DNA of 64,000 bases from Amorphophallus konjac (Eukaryota > Streptophyta > Magnoliopsida > Alismatales > Araceae): assembly GCA_022559845.1 (NCBI GenBank), contig CM040128.1, positions 225,851,643 to 225,915,642 on the forward strand, given 5' to 3'. Made by a program: the position numbers and the translations under genes. Below the pieces are notes generated by a model. It searched no databases, had not been told where the DNA came from, and saw only the letters and a program-made list of their open reading frames with translations. Below, piece after piece: positions 1-11,288 of the stretch (positions are counted from its first letter, which is position 1; each line of letters starts with the position of its first letter).

Positions 1-439
1 AGAGCGCCTCGTTATTTTTAGGTGAAATGGAAAAGAAATAAATAACATGCTCATTTTAAAAGCCAGCCCTAGGAACGGCTATGCACAACTAACCCTCCAC
101 AGCCCACATGTAACCGTATGGTGGCAGCGATAAATTTATAATTTTAATAAACTTTTTGAATTCAAGTTCATTTCATTATTTAATATTTTTAACCTATTAC
201 ATGACATAGTTTAAAAAAGTGTGCAATATAGAACTCGTAGATAATTTAAATATCTTCTAAATGGGCCATGTTTCATGTCATTTGAAACTTTCTACGAAAA
301 GGTACTATTTACTTATGAGTTGTTCATTTAATTTAATTAATAAAGGTTAATGGGCTCAAGTTAACTAGTTGGGTTTACCTATTGTGCTCGTTTTATGAAA
401 ATCTAATGTATATTAAGATTTTTTAAAATTAAGATGTTA
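1..439 (-). mobile_element. Old chromovirus LTR remnant, cut by window edge
   Basis: AT-rich sequence with no coding potential. Its right edge (about 439) is followed by a pyrimidine-rich stretch and a segment that lines up with the sequence just inside the 3' LTR of the young Tekay element at 38,852. By that comparison this is the inner end of a 3' LTR on the minus strand, belonging to the same old Gypsy copy whose pol lies at 440-997 and 21,430-23,458. Its outer end and TSD are outside the window. The assignment rests on an alignment made by eye and is weak. Confidence 0.4.
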
Positions 440-997
440 TATATCCTTCTCTCTTTAAAGAAATTTCATCTTCAAAATTTAAATTCTATACATATCAAAT
501 AATTACGAATATTTTCTTCTCATTTTCTCTTTTATTTTTCACATAACTTCTTTTGTTGAATAACTTTGTTATAACACCTTTACTAATGTGATGATCTTCA
601 TTCTCAACGCTTGTTCCTTCTGATCTAATACTGATTTGCTACTCTTCATATATAGGTTTTGATTATATCTGTAATAGTTTATAATTAATGACGTGAGACA
701 GATCTCATATATACTTTATCAATATTAATACATGAAAAATATCGTGGATTCCTGATAGTGGTGGTGATAAAGCTAGCTACTATGCCACCTCATCAATCGT
801 TTGCAAACTCTCAAATGAACTTGCATATCTTAGACTAAAATCTCCTTTTTTTACCGAGCCTCACCCCTCCTTTAGTAGGAGAAACTTTCATAAACATATG
901 ATCTCTTGCACAAAACTCTAACTTCCTTCTCCTATTATCAGCATAATTTTTCTACCTATCCTTAGTTGTGACTAATCATTTTTAGATCAGATCAATA
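440..997 (-). pseudogene. Decayed Gypsy pol C-terminus and polypurine tract
   Basis: No open frame remains. The nucleotide order (pyrimidine tract at 445-460, then blocks around 840-980) matches the minus-strand region of the young Tekay element between its 3' LTR and the end of its integrase (38,852-39,440). This is the C-terminal, chromodomain-side part of an old chromovirus pol, the continuation of 21,430-23,458 beyond the LINE. Decay is too heavy to place a chromodomain. Confidence 0.5.
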
Positions 998-1300
998 TTT
1001 TTTTAAGTAATACCACCGGTAGATGATCTAGGGGAGCGCACATCCCTTCTGAGAATGGATATGGACCCACTCCACTACATCAAACCCCATGAAGAAAATT
1101 TTATTAAATAGTAGAAAGAGTCGTACAAACTAGGACTAAGGATTACATCCGTACGGAAGGGTAGCCCATTTTATCCAGACACAGAGCGGCACTTTTACAA
1201 TGGGGGGTAACTACATCCAATCAGTCCAAGCAGTCAAACATGAAAGAGTACAAGCCAAGTTTGCATGTCCATCAGCAACCTGATTAGCCTCTCTATACAC
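998..1300 (-). pseudogene. LINE RNase H C-terminus and 3' UTR
   Basis: On the minus strand the reading frame ends with the typical plant LINE RNase H tail, including REANQVADGHANLACT, and stops at a TAG whose complement is 1,211-1,213. The rest down to about 998 is 3' UTR and the presumed poly(A). The frame is continuous with 7,566-7,945 apart from the 6.3-kb Gypsy insertion and its TACAC duplication. The alanine-aspartate block (VAD) is the conserved end of type I RNase H in L1-like plant elements. Confidence 0.65.
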
Positions 1301-3371
1301 TGATGCGGGACGGGACCACGGACACGACAAGCTCGCGATCGTCCCTTAACGAGGGAAGCGTCGGACGTGCGCGGTTGAGAAACCGGCAATGAGCTAGGGT
1401 GGTCGGCTCTCACTTGGGCCCGGATCGGGTCACGGGATGGTCACGCTCTCTCTCGCAGTAGCGGTGATGTACAAAATATAGCGAGCTAGATATCCCTACA
1501 CATACTCTCTAGTAGTGGCATAAACAAGTATATATGAAAATAAGCAAATGCCAAGTGTAGGGAGGGAGGACGGTACCTCCACGCGTTCGGCGTGGGGAAG
1601 ACGGACCCGGCCGAAACTCGTACTCCCGGAACAATATTACACAATATTACAGCAATACAAGTCGCTGCCCACTCCACGTAGGGAGATAAAGGGCTACACA
1701 ATGGGGTCCGGGAGGACCGAATTCGGGTTGACGGGCGGCTTCTCGAGTTGATTCGGCAACACCCGAACACGTGACGGTGGGGCCCATGTGCTGTCCGGAG
1801 GGGCTGTGTGGGACCCGGTGGCACCACTGTGGTGGGGACACTTATGGAAGCGATCCCCGAGCTGGCGGCAAGCTGGGACGGCACGGCGACCGGAGGCCGG
1901 GCGGCTCCGTTCGGCACCGATCGGAACAATCGGCCACGGGTTTGCCGGTTTTATTTTCCGGCGCGCGCTCCGGCGAGAACGGCCGCTGCGATCCGCCCAT
2001 ATGTCGGATCAACACGAAACGGGCGCCGTTGGAAAGCTCTCTTCGAATACTTCAAACTAGGTCTAGAGATCTAGGCTGTATCTGCACGGATCTGGGCTTT
2101 AATGAATTTACAACTTCCTGTTGTACAGTAGCCGAACACTCAGATCTGTAGGGATATTATCTGAAAACTACCTTTGACCGATATGTAAACGTCCGAATCT
2201 GAAGTTGTGCTCTTCATCAAAGTTGTAGGAAATCAAGCTAGGAAATCGGGACTATTTGTTATGAAGGGTTTGGAGGTGGCTGTGATTTGTTCTGATTTTT
2301 GGACTGGAAGGTGGTCGGATCTGGAATCTGGCTGATAACACTGTAGCTAAGGTAGAACACGAATTTTTAAAAAATAGGTAGAACGCTTATCAAAAATTAA
2401 GAAAATTGGTGGTTGTAGGGGATGATGGATAGAACTCCCAGTAAAATTGGAAGCCCTAAAAAAAATTAAAAAGATGGTCGGAGATGGGAAACTCAGAGCT
2501 GCTATCACTGTAGACAGAGACAGGACAGATCTGGGAGTGATTAAAGACCGAAAATGTAAAAATAACAAACGATGGATTTTGGACCTGGAATTTTTTGTGG
2601 GGTAGGGGATGGAAGATAGAAACACATCATAAAAATGGCATAGCACGAAGAGGCCGTGGATGGTAGCAGGAATTTCGGGAGTACACCTATATCCAGTAGG
2701 ACAGAATACCGAAGACGCCTTCGCGGCGGCACGAACGGCGGCGGCGGCGGCACAGATGATCACAGGAGATAGAGGGGAGGGGATAGAAGATAGAAACCAC
2801 TCTAGAATTGGAGGTTGGGGGAGATGAACACCAGGGGGAGAGAGGAACAAGGGCACACCCTTCAATGGCTCAAGCCAATTTTACAAATTTTCTTCATTAA
2901 AATCTCTAATGACACTATACATAGGCTTATATAGAGAATGGCAAGGGGTGGGGGGCTGAGAATTTCGTGGGAAATAGGCCATTTTCTTCCCCCATGTGGT
3001 CAAAAACTTAAAATAAATAAATTACATATGGAGGGGACACTACTTTGACTAGGTAGGTAAGGTAGGTGGCCAACCTTTGAAATTTTAACCCCTTTGTCTC
3101 CCATGTGGTCAATTAGCATTCAAACCTTCTAGATGGCCACCTAGGATGGTTGACCAGCCCCACATGGATGAGGTGGACCAATGGGGAAGGGGAGGGGGGG
3201 CCCTAGCTGGACCTACTACACATTTGCACAAAAACCCACACAATGCATGGGAATGACTCATTGGCTTATAAAGCCTTACATTTGCGTACATACTTTCCCA
3301 ATGATATAAACACAAACTAAAAGGACATAAATGCAAAAGAAAAAGTACATGCTCGGCGTCGATTCCCATCA
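1301..3371 (-). repeat. 3' LTR of non-autonomous Gypsy copy 1
   Basis: 2,071 bp, matching 5,478-7,560 with scattered substitutions and small indels. The outer end reads TGATGCGGGACGGG on the plus strand, the inner end CCCATCA. A TATATAAG-type box lies near 2,926-2,934 on the minus strand, and a CGG/GCC trinucleotide stretch near 2,725-2,755 differs in length from the other LTR. Confidence 0.88.
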
Positions 3372-3382
3372 ACTCTCCCCGG
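3372..3382 (-). other. Polypurine tract of Gypsy copy 1
   Basis: Directly inside the 3' LTR the minus strand reads CCGGGGAGAGT, a short purine run in the position expected for plus-strand priming. Copy 2 has the same sequence at 31,409-31,419. Confidence 0.65.
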
Positions 3383-3800
3383 GTGGGAGAAACTCGACCC
3401 CGTCGAGTTGGGGTATAGATGCTCGAGTACTCCGGCGGATCCGTCACAGTGCCGAGTAGCGCGGGTACGCTCCACTCCAAGTGACCGTCACCTGCTCATT
3501 CCATATATACTCGATATGCGCGGACTGCTATGGGCTAAAGGTGGACACTCCGGGTGGGGCACTCTCAAAAGGGAAGGAAGTAGCTCGAAGACTCACTAGG
3601 AATTAACGCTGAGTCCCTGTAGGTGAGTAGATCCGGGTGTAGATATAGAACCGATCCCATACTCATCGAACGAGTCCACTCGCCTCTTACTCATAAGAGA
3701 ACGACAACGAGCTTGCACAAGACACATGCAGACTCTTAAACTACACACAAACCATGCAAACAAGAAACTGACTCATGTATGACTCTAGACACACCTATTG

Positions 3801-5192
3801 TTAGTCCGACCCGTACATGGGTGAGGGCGGACCAGGACACCCGAACGTATGCCATGCATGCATCTGACGTAACCGGTGGTTGATATCATGCGGAAATCCT
3901 AGACATCCTAAGGTGGGCCATGCATGCATCTGGGATGTGGATGTGGGAGGGTCAAGAGTATCTCCCCTAGATGATGGCGTATTTTGTAAGTGTACGGGCT
4001 TAGTGGGCATAGACGACCCGCCCCGTGGGGAAGGGGTGTGGTAGCGGACTCCCTCGAAGAAGTGAAGTGAATGTGGAGGGTCTAAGGATCCACTAAGGAA
4101 TGGGTCAAAGAGATCAAAGAAGGTATGACCCCTTGTGGTGGGTTCCCACAAGTCACGGTCTCACGTGTATAAGTTTTGAAGGTGTGGATAGTCACCTTCT
4201 TGAATTGTGATGGGTGGGACGGGGATCGTAGGCAAGAAGTATGATTCCTCCCTCGGACAAAAGGGTATGAATTCGGGCTCGTCCGGTAAGGAGAGGAGTA
4301 AGAGGACCTCCGTGGTGACACAACCCACGGTGCACTCGGAGGTAATGGACCCTAAGGCAGGATGGGTGAAGTTAAGACTAGCGGGTTGGTCAAAGCCTCG
4401 GGCCAGTAGGTGCGTCAACTTCCATTGTGAATCTAATCCCATGACAAGATCGTCCAATGTGTCAACATGGTGACTAGATCGAAATGTGGTATGGAAGGAG
4501 TTGACCGGCACTAAAGGGGGGATGGGGTCCGTGGATGGGAAGGGATGTGGGACCAAGCCATCCTTGAGCCAACTAAGAAGTGGCTCAGCTATATAAAGTG
4601 TTCCCGTAAGAAACACGGGTGGCTCGAGCTTTGGTAGCTCCAAATGAGATGGTCCCGAATGTGGAGTGGACCGCTGGGGTTGGGTGGCTGGACATGCGAG
4701 GGTGATCTTGCCTGGTAGATAAGGTGGGTATAAGGTGCAAGTCCTCTTGCCCCAGTCAAGATTGGCTCTTCGTTCTCTTAACCACATTTGCCCTAAAATG
4801 ATGCATGAACCAGCAAGTGTGCCGATCCTGCACCATGCGCCATCAGTGTAGAGAACAGAGCCGATTCTCTTATAGAACTCAACACAAGCAAAATCACCAT
4901 CGCGGAAAATCTCGCCTGTCTTGGAGAGAGACTCCACGATGTCAAGAGAAACCCAATTATCCGATTCCTTATCGGTGAAATGGAGTTCCGTCGTGGACCC
5001 GTTGGGTAGAGCGACTTTCATAGTGAGAGGGGTAAAACCAAGGGCTCGGGCCATGAGGTTATTGACTTTGGCCGCAAAGATTGACCACTCGACCGTATGG
5101 TCTTGGGGAACGGCCATGGGTAGCGGACATGGACATGCATACACACGGTGACAAGACACTAGACCGACTATGCAAGTTTGGAATGCATGCAC
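3801..5192 (-). pseudogene. Protease-like protein with unknown C-terminal half
   Basis: Frame of about 460 codons with one in-frame TGA (complement 4,161-4,163) where copy 2 has a tryptophan codon. Residues about 25-165 resemble a Gypsy aspartic protease. The second half of the fold is recognisable (CIILGQMWL followed by LDWGKRTCTL, compare the ILGxxWL and DW motifs of retropepsins). At the position where the catalytic D-S/T-G-A is expected there is EWSIFAAK instead, so it is probably not an active protease. From about residue 185 on it matches the unknown protein of copy 2 (29,924-30,967), a proline-rich segment I do not recognise. The start ATG is the first in frame and may not be the original. 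Confidence 0.6.
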
Positions 5193-5461
5193 ACTAAGGA
5201 CCCTAGACGTAAACCAAGACTCGGTACGTGGCGGAGATAACCGATCCGAAGATCACTTGCGCAAGTGTGCGGCCTTCCCGATAGGCGTAGCCTAACGTTC
5301 GGACAACACCTTTTGATATACCGGGTTATTGGGATGTAATGCCAAAAGATACTTTTTTTTATTTTAAAACAATGATGACCCTACCACGACTAGACGTAAA
5401 TGACTAATGACTAGACGTAAATGACACTTTTTTTTTATTTTAGACACCCTAGATTCAAACT

Positions 5462-5474
5462 CGCTCTGATACCA
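5462..5474 (-). other. Primer-binding site, initiator tRNA-Met type
   Basis: The minus strand reads TGGTATCAGAGCG three bases inside the 5' LTR. This is the plant initiator tRNA-Met primer site and fixes the element's direction. Confidence 0.85.
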
Positions 5475-5477
5475 AAT

Positions 5478-7560
5478 TGATGCGGGACGGGACCACGGAC
5501 ACGACAAGCTCGCAATCGTCCCTTAACGAGGGAAGCGTCGGAAGTGCGCGGTTGAGAAACTGGCAATGAGCTAGGGTGGTCGGCTCTCACTTGGACCCGG
5601 ATCGGGTCACGGGACGGTCACGCTCTCTCTCACAGCAGCGGTGATGTACAAAATATAGCAAGCTAGATATCCCTACACATGCTCTCTAGCAGTGGCATAA
5701 ACAAGTATATATGAAAATAAGCGAATGCCAAGTGTAGGGAGCGAGGACGGTACCTCCACGCGTTCGGCGTGGGGAAGACGGACCCGGCCGAAACTCATAC
5801 TCCCGGAACAATATTACACAATATTACAGCAATACAAGTCACTGCCCACTCCACGCAGGGAGGTAAAGGGCTACACAATGGGGTCCGAGAGGACCAAATT
5901 CGGGTTGACGGGCGGCTTCTCGCGTTGATTCGGGAACACCCGAACACGTGACGGTGGGGCCCACGTGATGTCCAGAGGGGCCGTGTGGGACCCGGTGGCA
6001 CCACTGTGGTGGGGACACTTATGGAAGCGATCCCCAGGCTGGCGGCACGCTGGGACGGCGACCGGAGGCCGGGCGGCTCCGTTCGGCACCGATCGGAACA
6101 ATCGGCCACGGGTTTGCCGGTTCTATTTTCCGGGGCGCGCTCCGGCGAGAACGGCCGCTGCGATCAGTCCCGATGTCGGATCGACACGAAACGGGCGCCG
6201 TTGGAAAGCTCTCTTCGAATACTTCAACCTAGGTTTGGAGATCTGGCCTGGATCTGCACGGATCTGGGCTTTAATGAATTTACAACGTCCTATTGTACAG
6301 TAGCCAAACACTCAGATCTGCAGGGCTATTCTCTGAGAACTGCCTTTGACTGATATGTAAACGTCCGAATCTGAAGTTGTGATCTTCATCAAAGTTGTAG
6401 GAAATCAAGCTAGGAAACCGAGACTAGTTTTTATGAAGGGTTTGGAGGTGACTGTGATTTGTTCTGATTTTTGGACTGGAAGGTGGTCGGATCTGGAATC
6501 TGGCTGATAACACTGTAGCTGAGGTAGAACACGAATTTTTAAAAAATAGGTAGAAGGCTTATCAAAAATTAAGAAAATTGGTGGTTGTAGGGGATGATGG
6601 ACAGAACTCCCAGTAAAATTGGAAGCCCTAAAAAAAATCAAAAAGATGGTCGAAGATGGGAAACTCAGAGCTGCTGTCACTGTAGACAGAGACATGACAG
6701 ATCTGGGAGTGATTAAAGACCGAAAATGTAAAAATAACAAATGATGGATTTTGGACCTGAAATGTTTTTTGGGATAGGGGATGGAAGATAGAAACACACC
6801 ATAAAAATGGCATACCACGAAGAGGCCGTGGATGGTAGCAGGAATTTTGGGAGTACACCTATATCCAGTAGGACAGAATACCGAAGATGCCTTCGCGGTG
6901 GCTCGAAGGCGGCACGAACGGCGGCGGCGGCGGCGGCGGCACAGATGATCACCGGAGATAGAGGGGAGGGGATAGAAGATAGAAACCACTCTAGAATTGG
7001 AGGTTGGAGGAGATGAACACCAGGGGGAGAGAGGAACAAGGGCACACCCTTCAATGGCTCAAGCCAATTTTATAAATTTTCTTCATTAAAATCTCTAATG
7101 ACACTATACATAGGCTTATATAGAGAATGGCAAGGGGTGGGGGGCTGGGAATTTCGTGGGAAATAGGCCATTTTCTTCCCCCATGTGGTCAAAAACCTAA
7201 AATAAATAAATTACATATGGAGGGGACACTACTTTGACTAGGTAGGTAAGGTAGGTGGCCAACCTTTAAAATTTTAACCCCTTTGTCTCTCATGTGGTCA
7301 ATTAGCATTCAAACCTTCTAGATGGCCACCGAGGATGGTTGACCAGCCCCACATGGATGAGGTGGACCAATGGAGAAGGGGAGGGGGGGCCCTAGCTGGG
7401 CCTACTACACATTTGCATAAAAACCCACAAAATCCATGGGAATGACTCATTGGCTTATAAAGCCTTACATTTGCGTACATACTTTCCCATGGATATAAAC
7501 ACAAACTAAAAGGACATAAATGCAAAAGATAAAGTACATGCTCGGCGTCGATTCCCATCA
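5478..7560 (-). repeat. 5' LTR of non-autonomous Gypsy copy 1
   Basis: 2,083 bp, the promoter-bearing LTR. Its outer end is TGATGGGAATCGACGCC on the minus strand and its inner end abuts the primer site. Open frames seen inside it also occur in the other LTR and in copy 2, but they carry no family signature, so I treat them as non-coding. Confidence 0.88.
7115..7122 (-). promoter_or_regulatory. TATA box in 5' LTR of Gypsy copy 1
   Basis: The minus strand reads TATATAAG about 440 bases into the LTR. The same box is present in copy 2 at 25,056-25,063, where transcripts of the element would start about 30 bases further on. Confidence 0.45.
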
Positions 7561-7945
7561 TACACATACTTAAACAGGATCGTCACGGAAGATACAGTTT
7601 GCAAGATGCAATGAAGTAGATAAAAAAGTCTGCAAGGAGGGTGAAAAAAACCCAGTAGAGTCCCCACAATAATCGTTGAGTCAGACTCAACCAATAGATT
7701 GGTATAACCACGCTTGTGGCATAACCGAAGCCCATCAAGCATTGCCTACGCCTCAGTTTCAATACTGGAAAAAAATGGTAGGGTGCAACAAAGGCGAATA
7801 GGAGGGTTCCATCACAGTCACGCAAAGCGCCTTCACCACCCGCCAGGCCTGATTGGCGCTTAAAAGAACCATTCACGTTGAGTTTAAGAGCATCACAAGT
7901 GGGCCGGCCCTAACGAACAAAACAATAGCCTTCTTCACTTGGCAG
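7561..7945 (-). pseudogene. LINE RNase H N-terminal part
   Basis: The minus strand gives NGSFKRQSGLAGGEGALRDC, then (in another frame) GLRLCHKRGYTNLLVESDST. These are the conserved first strand and the VESDS active-site block of LINE-type RNase H. At least one frameshift separates the two parts. The downstream remainder is at 998-1,300. The right edge is the target site of the hAT element. Confidence 0.7.
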
Positions 7946-8123
7946 TAGGGATGTCAATGGTAACCGATAATCCGATAACCGTCTGTTTCGTTAGCTTAAT
8001 GAACAACAAATGGATAGTATTTTTCTTTCTAATGAATTAACGGATACGAATACGGATATATTCGGTTTCTTAGCGGATATGGATACAGATACACCTCATT
8101 CCGAATCCGTATCCGTCTGTTAT

Positions 8124-8858
8124 TGGAGAGGGAAAAAATCAACCATCCGAGAGCACGACCCAACTAGGTCCAATTCGACCAAACCTGGCCCAGCTCCCTA
8201 AAGTGACAGCCCCATTTTGGGCCCACTTACTTCAAGCCCAAAAATCCACTCGGAGCAGCACTTCCTGGGCGGCCCTCAGGTCCAGAAGTCCGAGCGACAG
8301 AACGATCGAGAGATCCCCTGCGGGGACCCGATATGACATACCCGAGCTATACACTCATCGCTCGGGACAAAATCCCAAGCGAACGCCTCTGGCTCGGACC
8401 GACTGTCGGAAGCTCATCCCAGCATCCGTTACGCATCCAGCAGGAGCAAGGAACTCCAAAGGATAGGGGAGGGCAAAAGTCCTTACGCCATAATGAGCCC
8501 ACTATAAGGACGTAACCCCCCCGAAGCCCCCTCATCTCCCTGAACTATTACGTTAAACGGATTGCTATATAAACTCCAGGGAGACCCCCTGAGAGGGTAA
8601 GACAATGGTCCTGAGAGAAAACCACCACACTATTTGGTGGAGAAAAATCTCGCGCCCCCTCTCTCCTACCCTTTCTCTTCACCTTCATGCTCTATCGCAT
8701 TTGCTGACTTAAGCATCGGAGAGTTTTCCTCAGGAAATCCTCCCTGGGCACCTCTGATCCGTTTCCTGTCTTGCAATTCATACAGACGTGGTGACCGTGA
8801 TCAAAAGATTCCTCCCAGATCTCACGGCTCAGGATCAGCGCGAGATTACGCCTCTTCG
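8124..8858 (+). repeat. 5' LTR of Tat element
   Basis: 735 bp, starting TGGAGAGGG and equal in length to the 3' LTR. Includes a TATA box and a stretch around 8,700-8,850 nearly identical to 15,950-16,110. The last 8 bases differ from the 3' LTR (CCTCTTCG against TCTCTGTA), so one end has changed. Confidence 0.85.
8565..8573 (+). promoter_or_regulatory. TATA box of Tat 5' LTR
   Basis: CTATATAAA, conserved at 15,824-15,832 in the 3' LTR, in a suitable position in the middle of the LTR. Confidence 0.5.
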
Positions 8859-8860
8859 TC

Positions 8861-8878
8861 TGGCGCCGTCTGTGGGAA
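8861..8878 (+). other. Primer-binding site shared by Tat and TRIM units
   Basis: TGGCGCCGTCTGTGGGAA lies two bases inside the 5' LTR. Variants recur at 9,112 (TGATGCAGTCTGTGGGAA) and 9,373 (TGGCACCGTTTGTGGGAA) inside the tandem TRIM-like units. I do not assign the tRNA. Confidence 0.7.
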
Positions 8879-9612
8879 CCCTAAGCTCGCACTCGCTTGC
8901 CTTCTCAAGGGGGGGCTTGTGTAGTGGACCTAGGGTCACAGGATTAATCTCACATCGGATGTTGAGAAAGCAACCGAGTGCTTATAAAGACAGTCTTCAC
9001 CTCTTAACCTAAGAGGACCCTTTTTCAAAGATAAAACCCTAGTCGCCCTCCGACGTGGCTGGAAGAATACCTCTTGGGGGTACCAAAAAGGTTCATCTCG
9101 CATCTACAAAGTGATGCAGTCTGTGGGAACCCTGAGCTCTCGCGCACTCGCTTGCCTTCTCAAGAGGGGGGGGGGGCTTGTGTAGCAGACCTGGGGTCAC
9201 GAGATTAGTCCCACATCGGATGTTGAGAAAGTAACCGAGTGCTTATAAAGCATGTCTTCACCTCCTACCCCAAGAGGGCCCTTTTACAAGGACAAAACCC
9301 TAGCCGTCCTCCAACGTGGCGGGGACAATACCTCTTGGGGGCACCAAAAAAGGCTCATCTCGCATCTACAAAGTGGCACCGTTTGTGGGAACCCTGAGCT
9401 TGCACTCGCTTGCCTTCTCAAGGGGGGGCTTGTGTAGTGGACCTAGGGTCACAGGATTAATCCCACATCGGATGTTGAGAAAGTAACCGAGTGCTTATAA
9501 AGAAGGTCTTCACCTCTTAACCCAAGAGGGCCCTTTTACAAGGATAAAACCCTAGCCGCCCTCCGGCGTGGCGGGGACAATACCTCTTGGGGGTACCAAA
9601 AATGTTCATCTC
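8864..9612 (+). mobile_element. Tandem TRIM-like mini-retrotransposon array
   Basis: About 255-bp units repeated three times. Each unit is a primer-site-like sequence with CTGTGGGAACCC, a short interior ending in a G-run polypurine tract, and an LTR-like block of about 191 bp starting TGTGTAG and ending CATCTACA. LTR-like blocks: 8,918-9,108, 9,179-9,370 and 9,431-9,612 (the last lacks its terminal few bases). Each block has a TTATAAAG box. This is the layout of a TRIM element with three LTRs and two interiors, preceded by a further interior that begins directly at the Tat primer site. No TSD surrounds the array. Confidence 0.75.
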
Positions 9613-9950
9613 TTGGCGGCGCCGGTGTTCTTCTCCGATCCCCGGAAGGAGTAGAACTGCAATACGCCATGGAGTTCAACTTCCCGGCATCCAACAATGT
9701 CTTCGAGTATGAGGCTTTCATCTCGGGAGCCAGGATGGCGCGACGACTGGGGCCGAACGAGTCAGAATCCACACTGACTCCCAATTGGTCGCCAGCCAGG
9801 TCAACGGTGACTACGAAGCTCGGGAAGCACCGATGGTCAAATACCTCCAACTGGTAAGAGGAATAACCACATTATTCGAGATCTTTCAGGTTATCCGGAT
9901 CACTCGGGAGGAAAACTCCCGAGTGGACGCCCTATCTTGATTGGCCTCCT
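9613..9950 (+). pseudogene. Remnant of Tat extra RNase H domain
   Basis: Begins abruptly after the broken TRIM block and codes for a segment with SPEGVELQYAMEFNFPASNN, then FEYEAFISGARMARRLG, matching the second (plant-type) RNase H found between RT and integrase in Tat elements. A frame change follows near 9,770. The end (REENSRVDALS) leads into integrase through one TGA at 9,938-9,940. The N-terminal half of the domain and everything upstream are missing. Confidence 0.65.
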
Positions 9951-11288
9951 CTGTCACCCCAGAAGGTACACGATCAGTTTTCCTCGAAGAGCTAGAACGA
10001 CCGAGCATAGAAGCGGAGCTCATGACTGCTGACCAGGCATTATCAAGCGACTGGCGGACCCCCTATATATCCTGGCTCTGGGATTCCCAAGAGCCCTCTA
10101 ACCCTCGGGACGCTCGAAGACTGAAGTATCAAGCTCGGCGCTTCGTCATCTTAGACGATGCTTTGTACCAAAGGTCTTTTTTGGGTCCCCTCCTCAAGTG
10201 CCTCGGTATTGAGGAAGCCGGCCGAGCAATTCAAGAGGTCAACGAAGGCGTCTGCGGCGCACATCAAGGAGGGAGAGCGCTCTCCAGGATCTTGTTGCGG
10301 CAAGGCTACTGGTGGCCCACTCTCCAACGCGACTGCTCAGCCTATGTACAAAGGTGCGACCGATGCCAACGTTTCAACCATCTGGTCCATCAACTTGCCT
10401 CGGAGCTCGTAACCCTCACCGAGCCATACCCTTTCGCTTGGTGGGGGATCGACATCCTGGGGCCGTTTCCCACGGCCCGAGCCCAGAAGAAGTTCGTCAT
10501 CGTCGCCATCGATTATTTTACGAAATGGATTGAAGCCGAAGCCACTGCTAGGATTACTCAGTCGTCCGTATGGAGTTTCGTGTGGAAATCGATCATCTGT
10601 CGCTTTGGCATCCCCCAAGTGATAGTGAGCGATAATGGTCGGCAATTTGATTCCCATTACTTCAGGAACAAATGCGCCGACCTTCATATTCGCAACCATT
10701 TCACTTCGGTATCCCACCCGCAGGCTAACGGACTGGTCGAAAATGCCAACAAAACTATAGTAAAAGGCATTAAGGTCAGGCTCGGTAAGGCCAATGGTAA
10801 CTGGGTCGAGGAACTGCCGAGCGTACTATGGTCGCACCGAACTACTCCAAGAATCGCCACCGGTGAGACTCATTTTCAGTTGGTGTACGGCACGGACGCC
10901 GTGATTCCTTTGGAGGTCGGTAGCCCATCTCTCCGAGTCATCAACTTCTCGCCCGAGACTAATGAGCAAAAACTGCTAGAAAACCTCGATATGGCAAGCG
11001 AGATAAGAGAGATCGCGAGCATCCGAGCCATGGAATATCAGCGGCGCCTTACTCGATATTACAACGCCAGAGTCCGGGACAGACTTTTCCATCCAGGAGA
11101 CTTCGTCCTAAGAAAAACCGAAGCCCCTTGACCACTAGAGGTGGCGGGAAAGTTGGCCCCTAATTGGGAAGATCCCTACCGAGTGGTCGAGACGCTCGGG
11201 AAGGGGGCATATCGATTATCTACCATGGAAGGAACGCCTATCTCCCGGACGTGGAATGCAACAACATTACGAAAGTTCTACTTTTGAG
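9941..11288 (+). pseudogene. Tat integrase, near-intact, with one late stop
   Basis: Open from 9,941 to a TGA at 11,129-11,131, then continuing in the same frame to a TGA at 11,286-11,288. The zinc-binding region is present (VCGAHQGGRALSR then CDRCQRFNH), but the usual first histidine is asparagine in EVNEGVCGAH. The catalytic core has the DDE residues: D in GIDILGPF, D in SDNGRQF, E in ANGLVENANK. The GPY-type C-terminal motif appears as APNWEDPYRV after the stop. It inserts element cDNA into the host genome. No start codon of its own is expected, since it is released from a polyprotein. Confidence 0.8.

Larger units (their letters stand above)
1301..7560 (-). mobile_element. Non-autonomous Gypsy element, copy 1 (6.3 kb)
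   Basis: A complete LTR element on the minus strand flanked by the 5-bp duplication TACAC (1,296-1,300 and 7,561-7,565). LTRs are 1,301-3,371 (3') and 5,478-7,560 (5'). In element sense they begin TGATGGGAATCGACGCC and end CGCATCA. The internal region is only 2.1 kb. It has a tRNA-iMet primer site, a polypurine tract and one coding region (3,801-5,192), but no gag, RT, RNase H or integrase. It therefore depends on another element's enzymes, and its long LTRs with tiny interior fit the LARD description. A second copy lies at 24,593-34,182 in the other orientation with a different coding cargo. It is inserted in the RNase H of the LINE. Confidence 0.88.

Noticed and set aside
1486..2074. Overlapping frames in the Gypsy copy 1 LTRs, repeated in all four LTRs of the family
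   Set aside because: GC-rich LTR sequence gives open frames on both strands; frames shift between copies, so I do not call genes.
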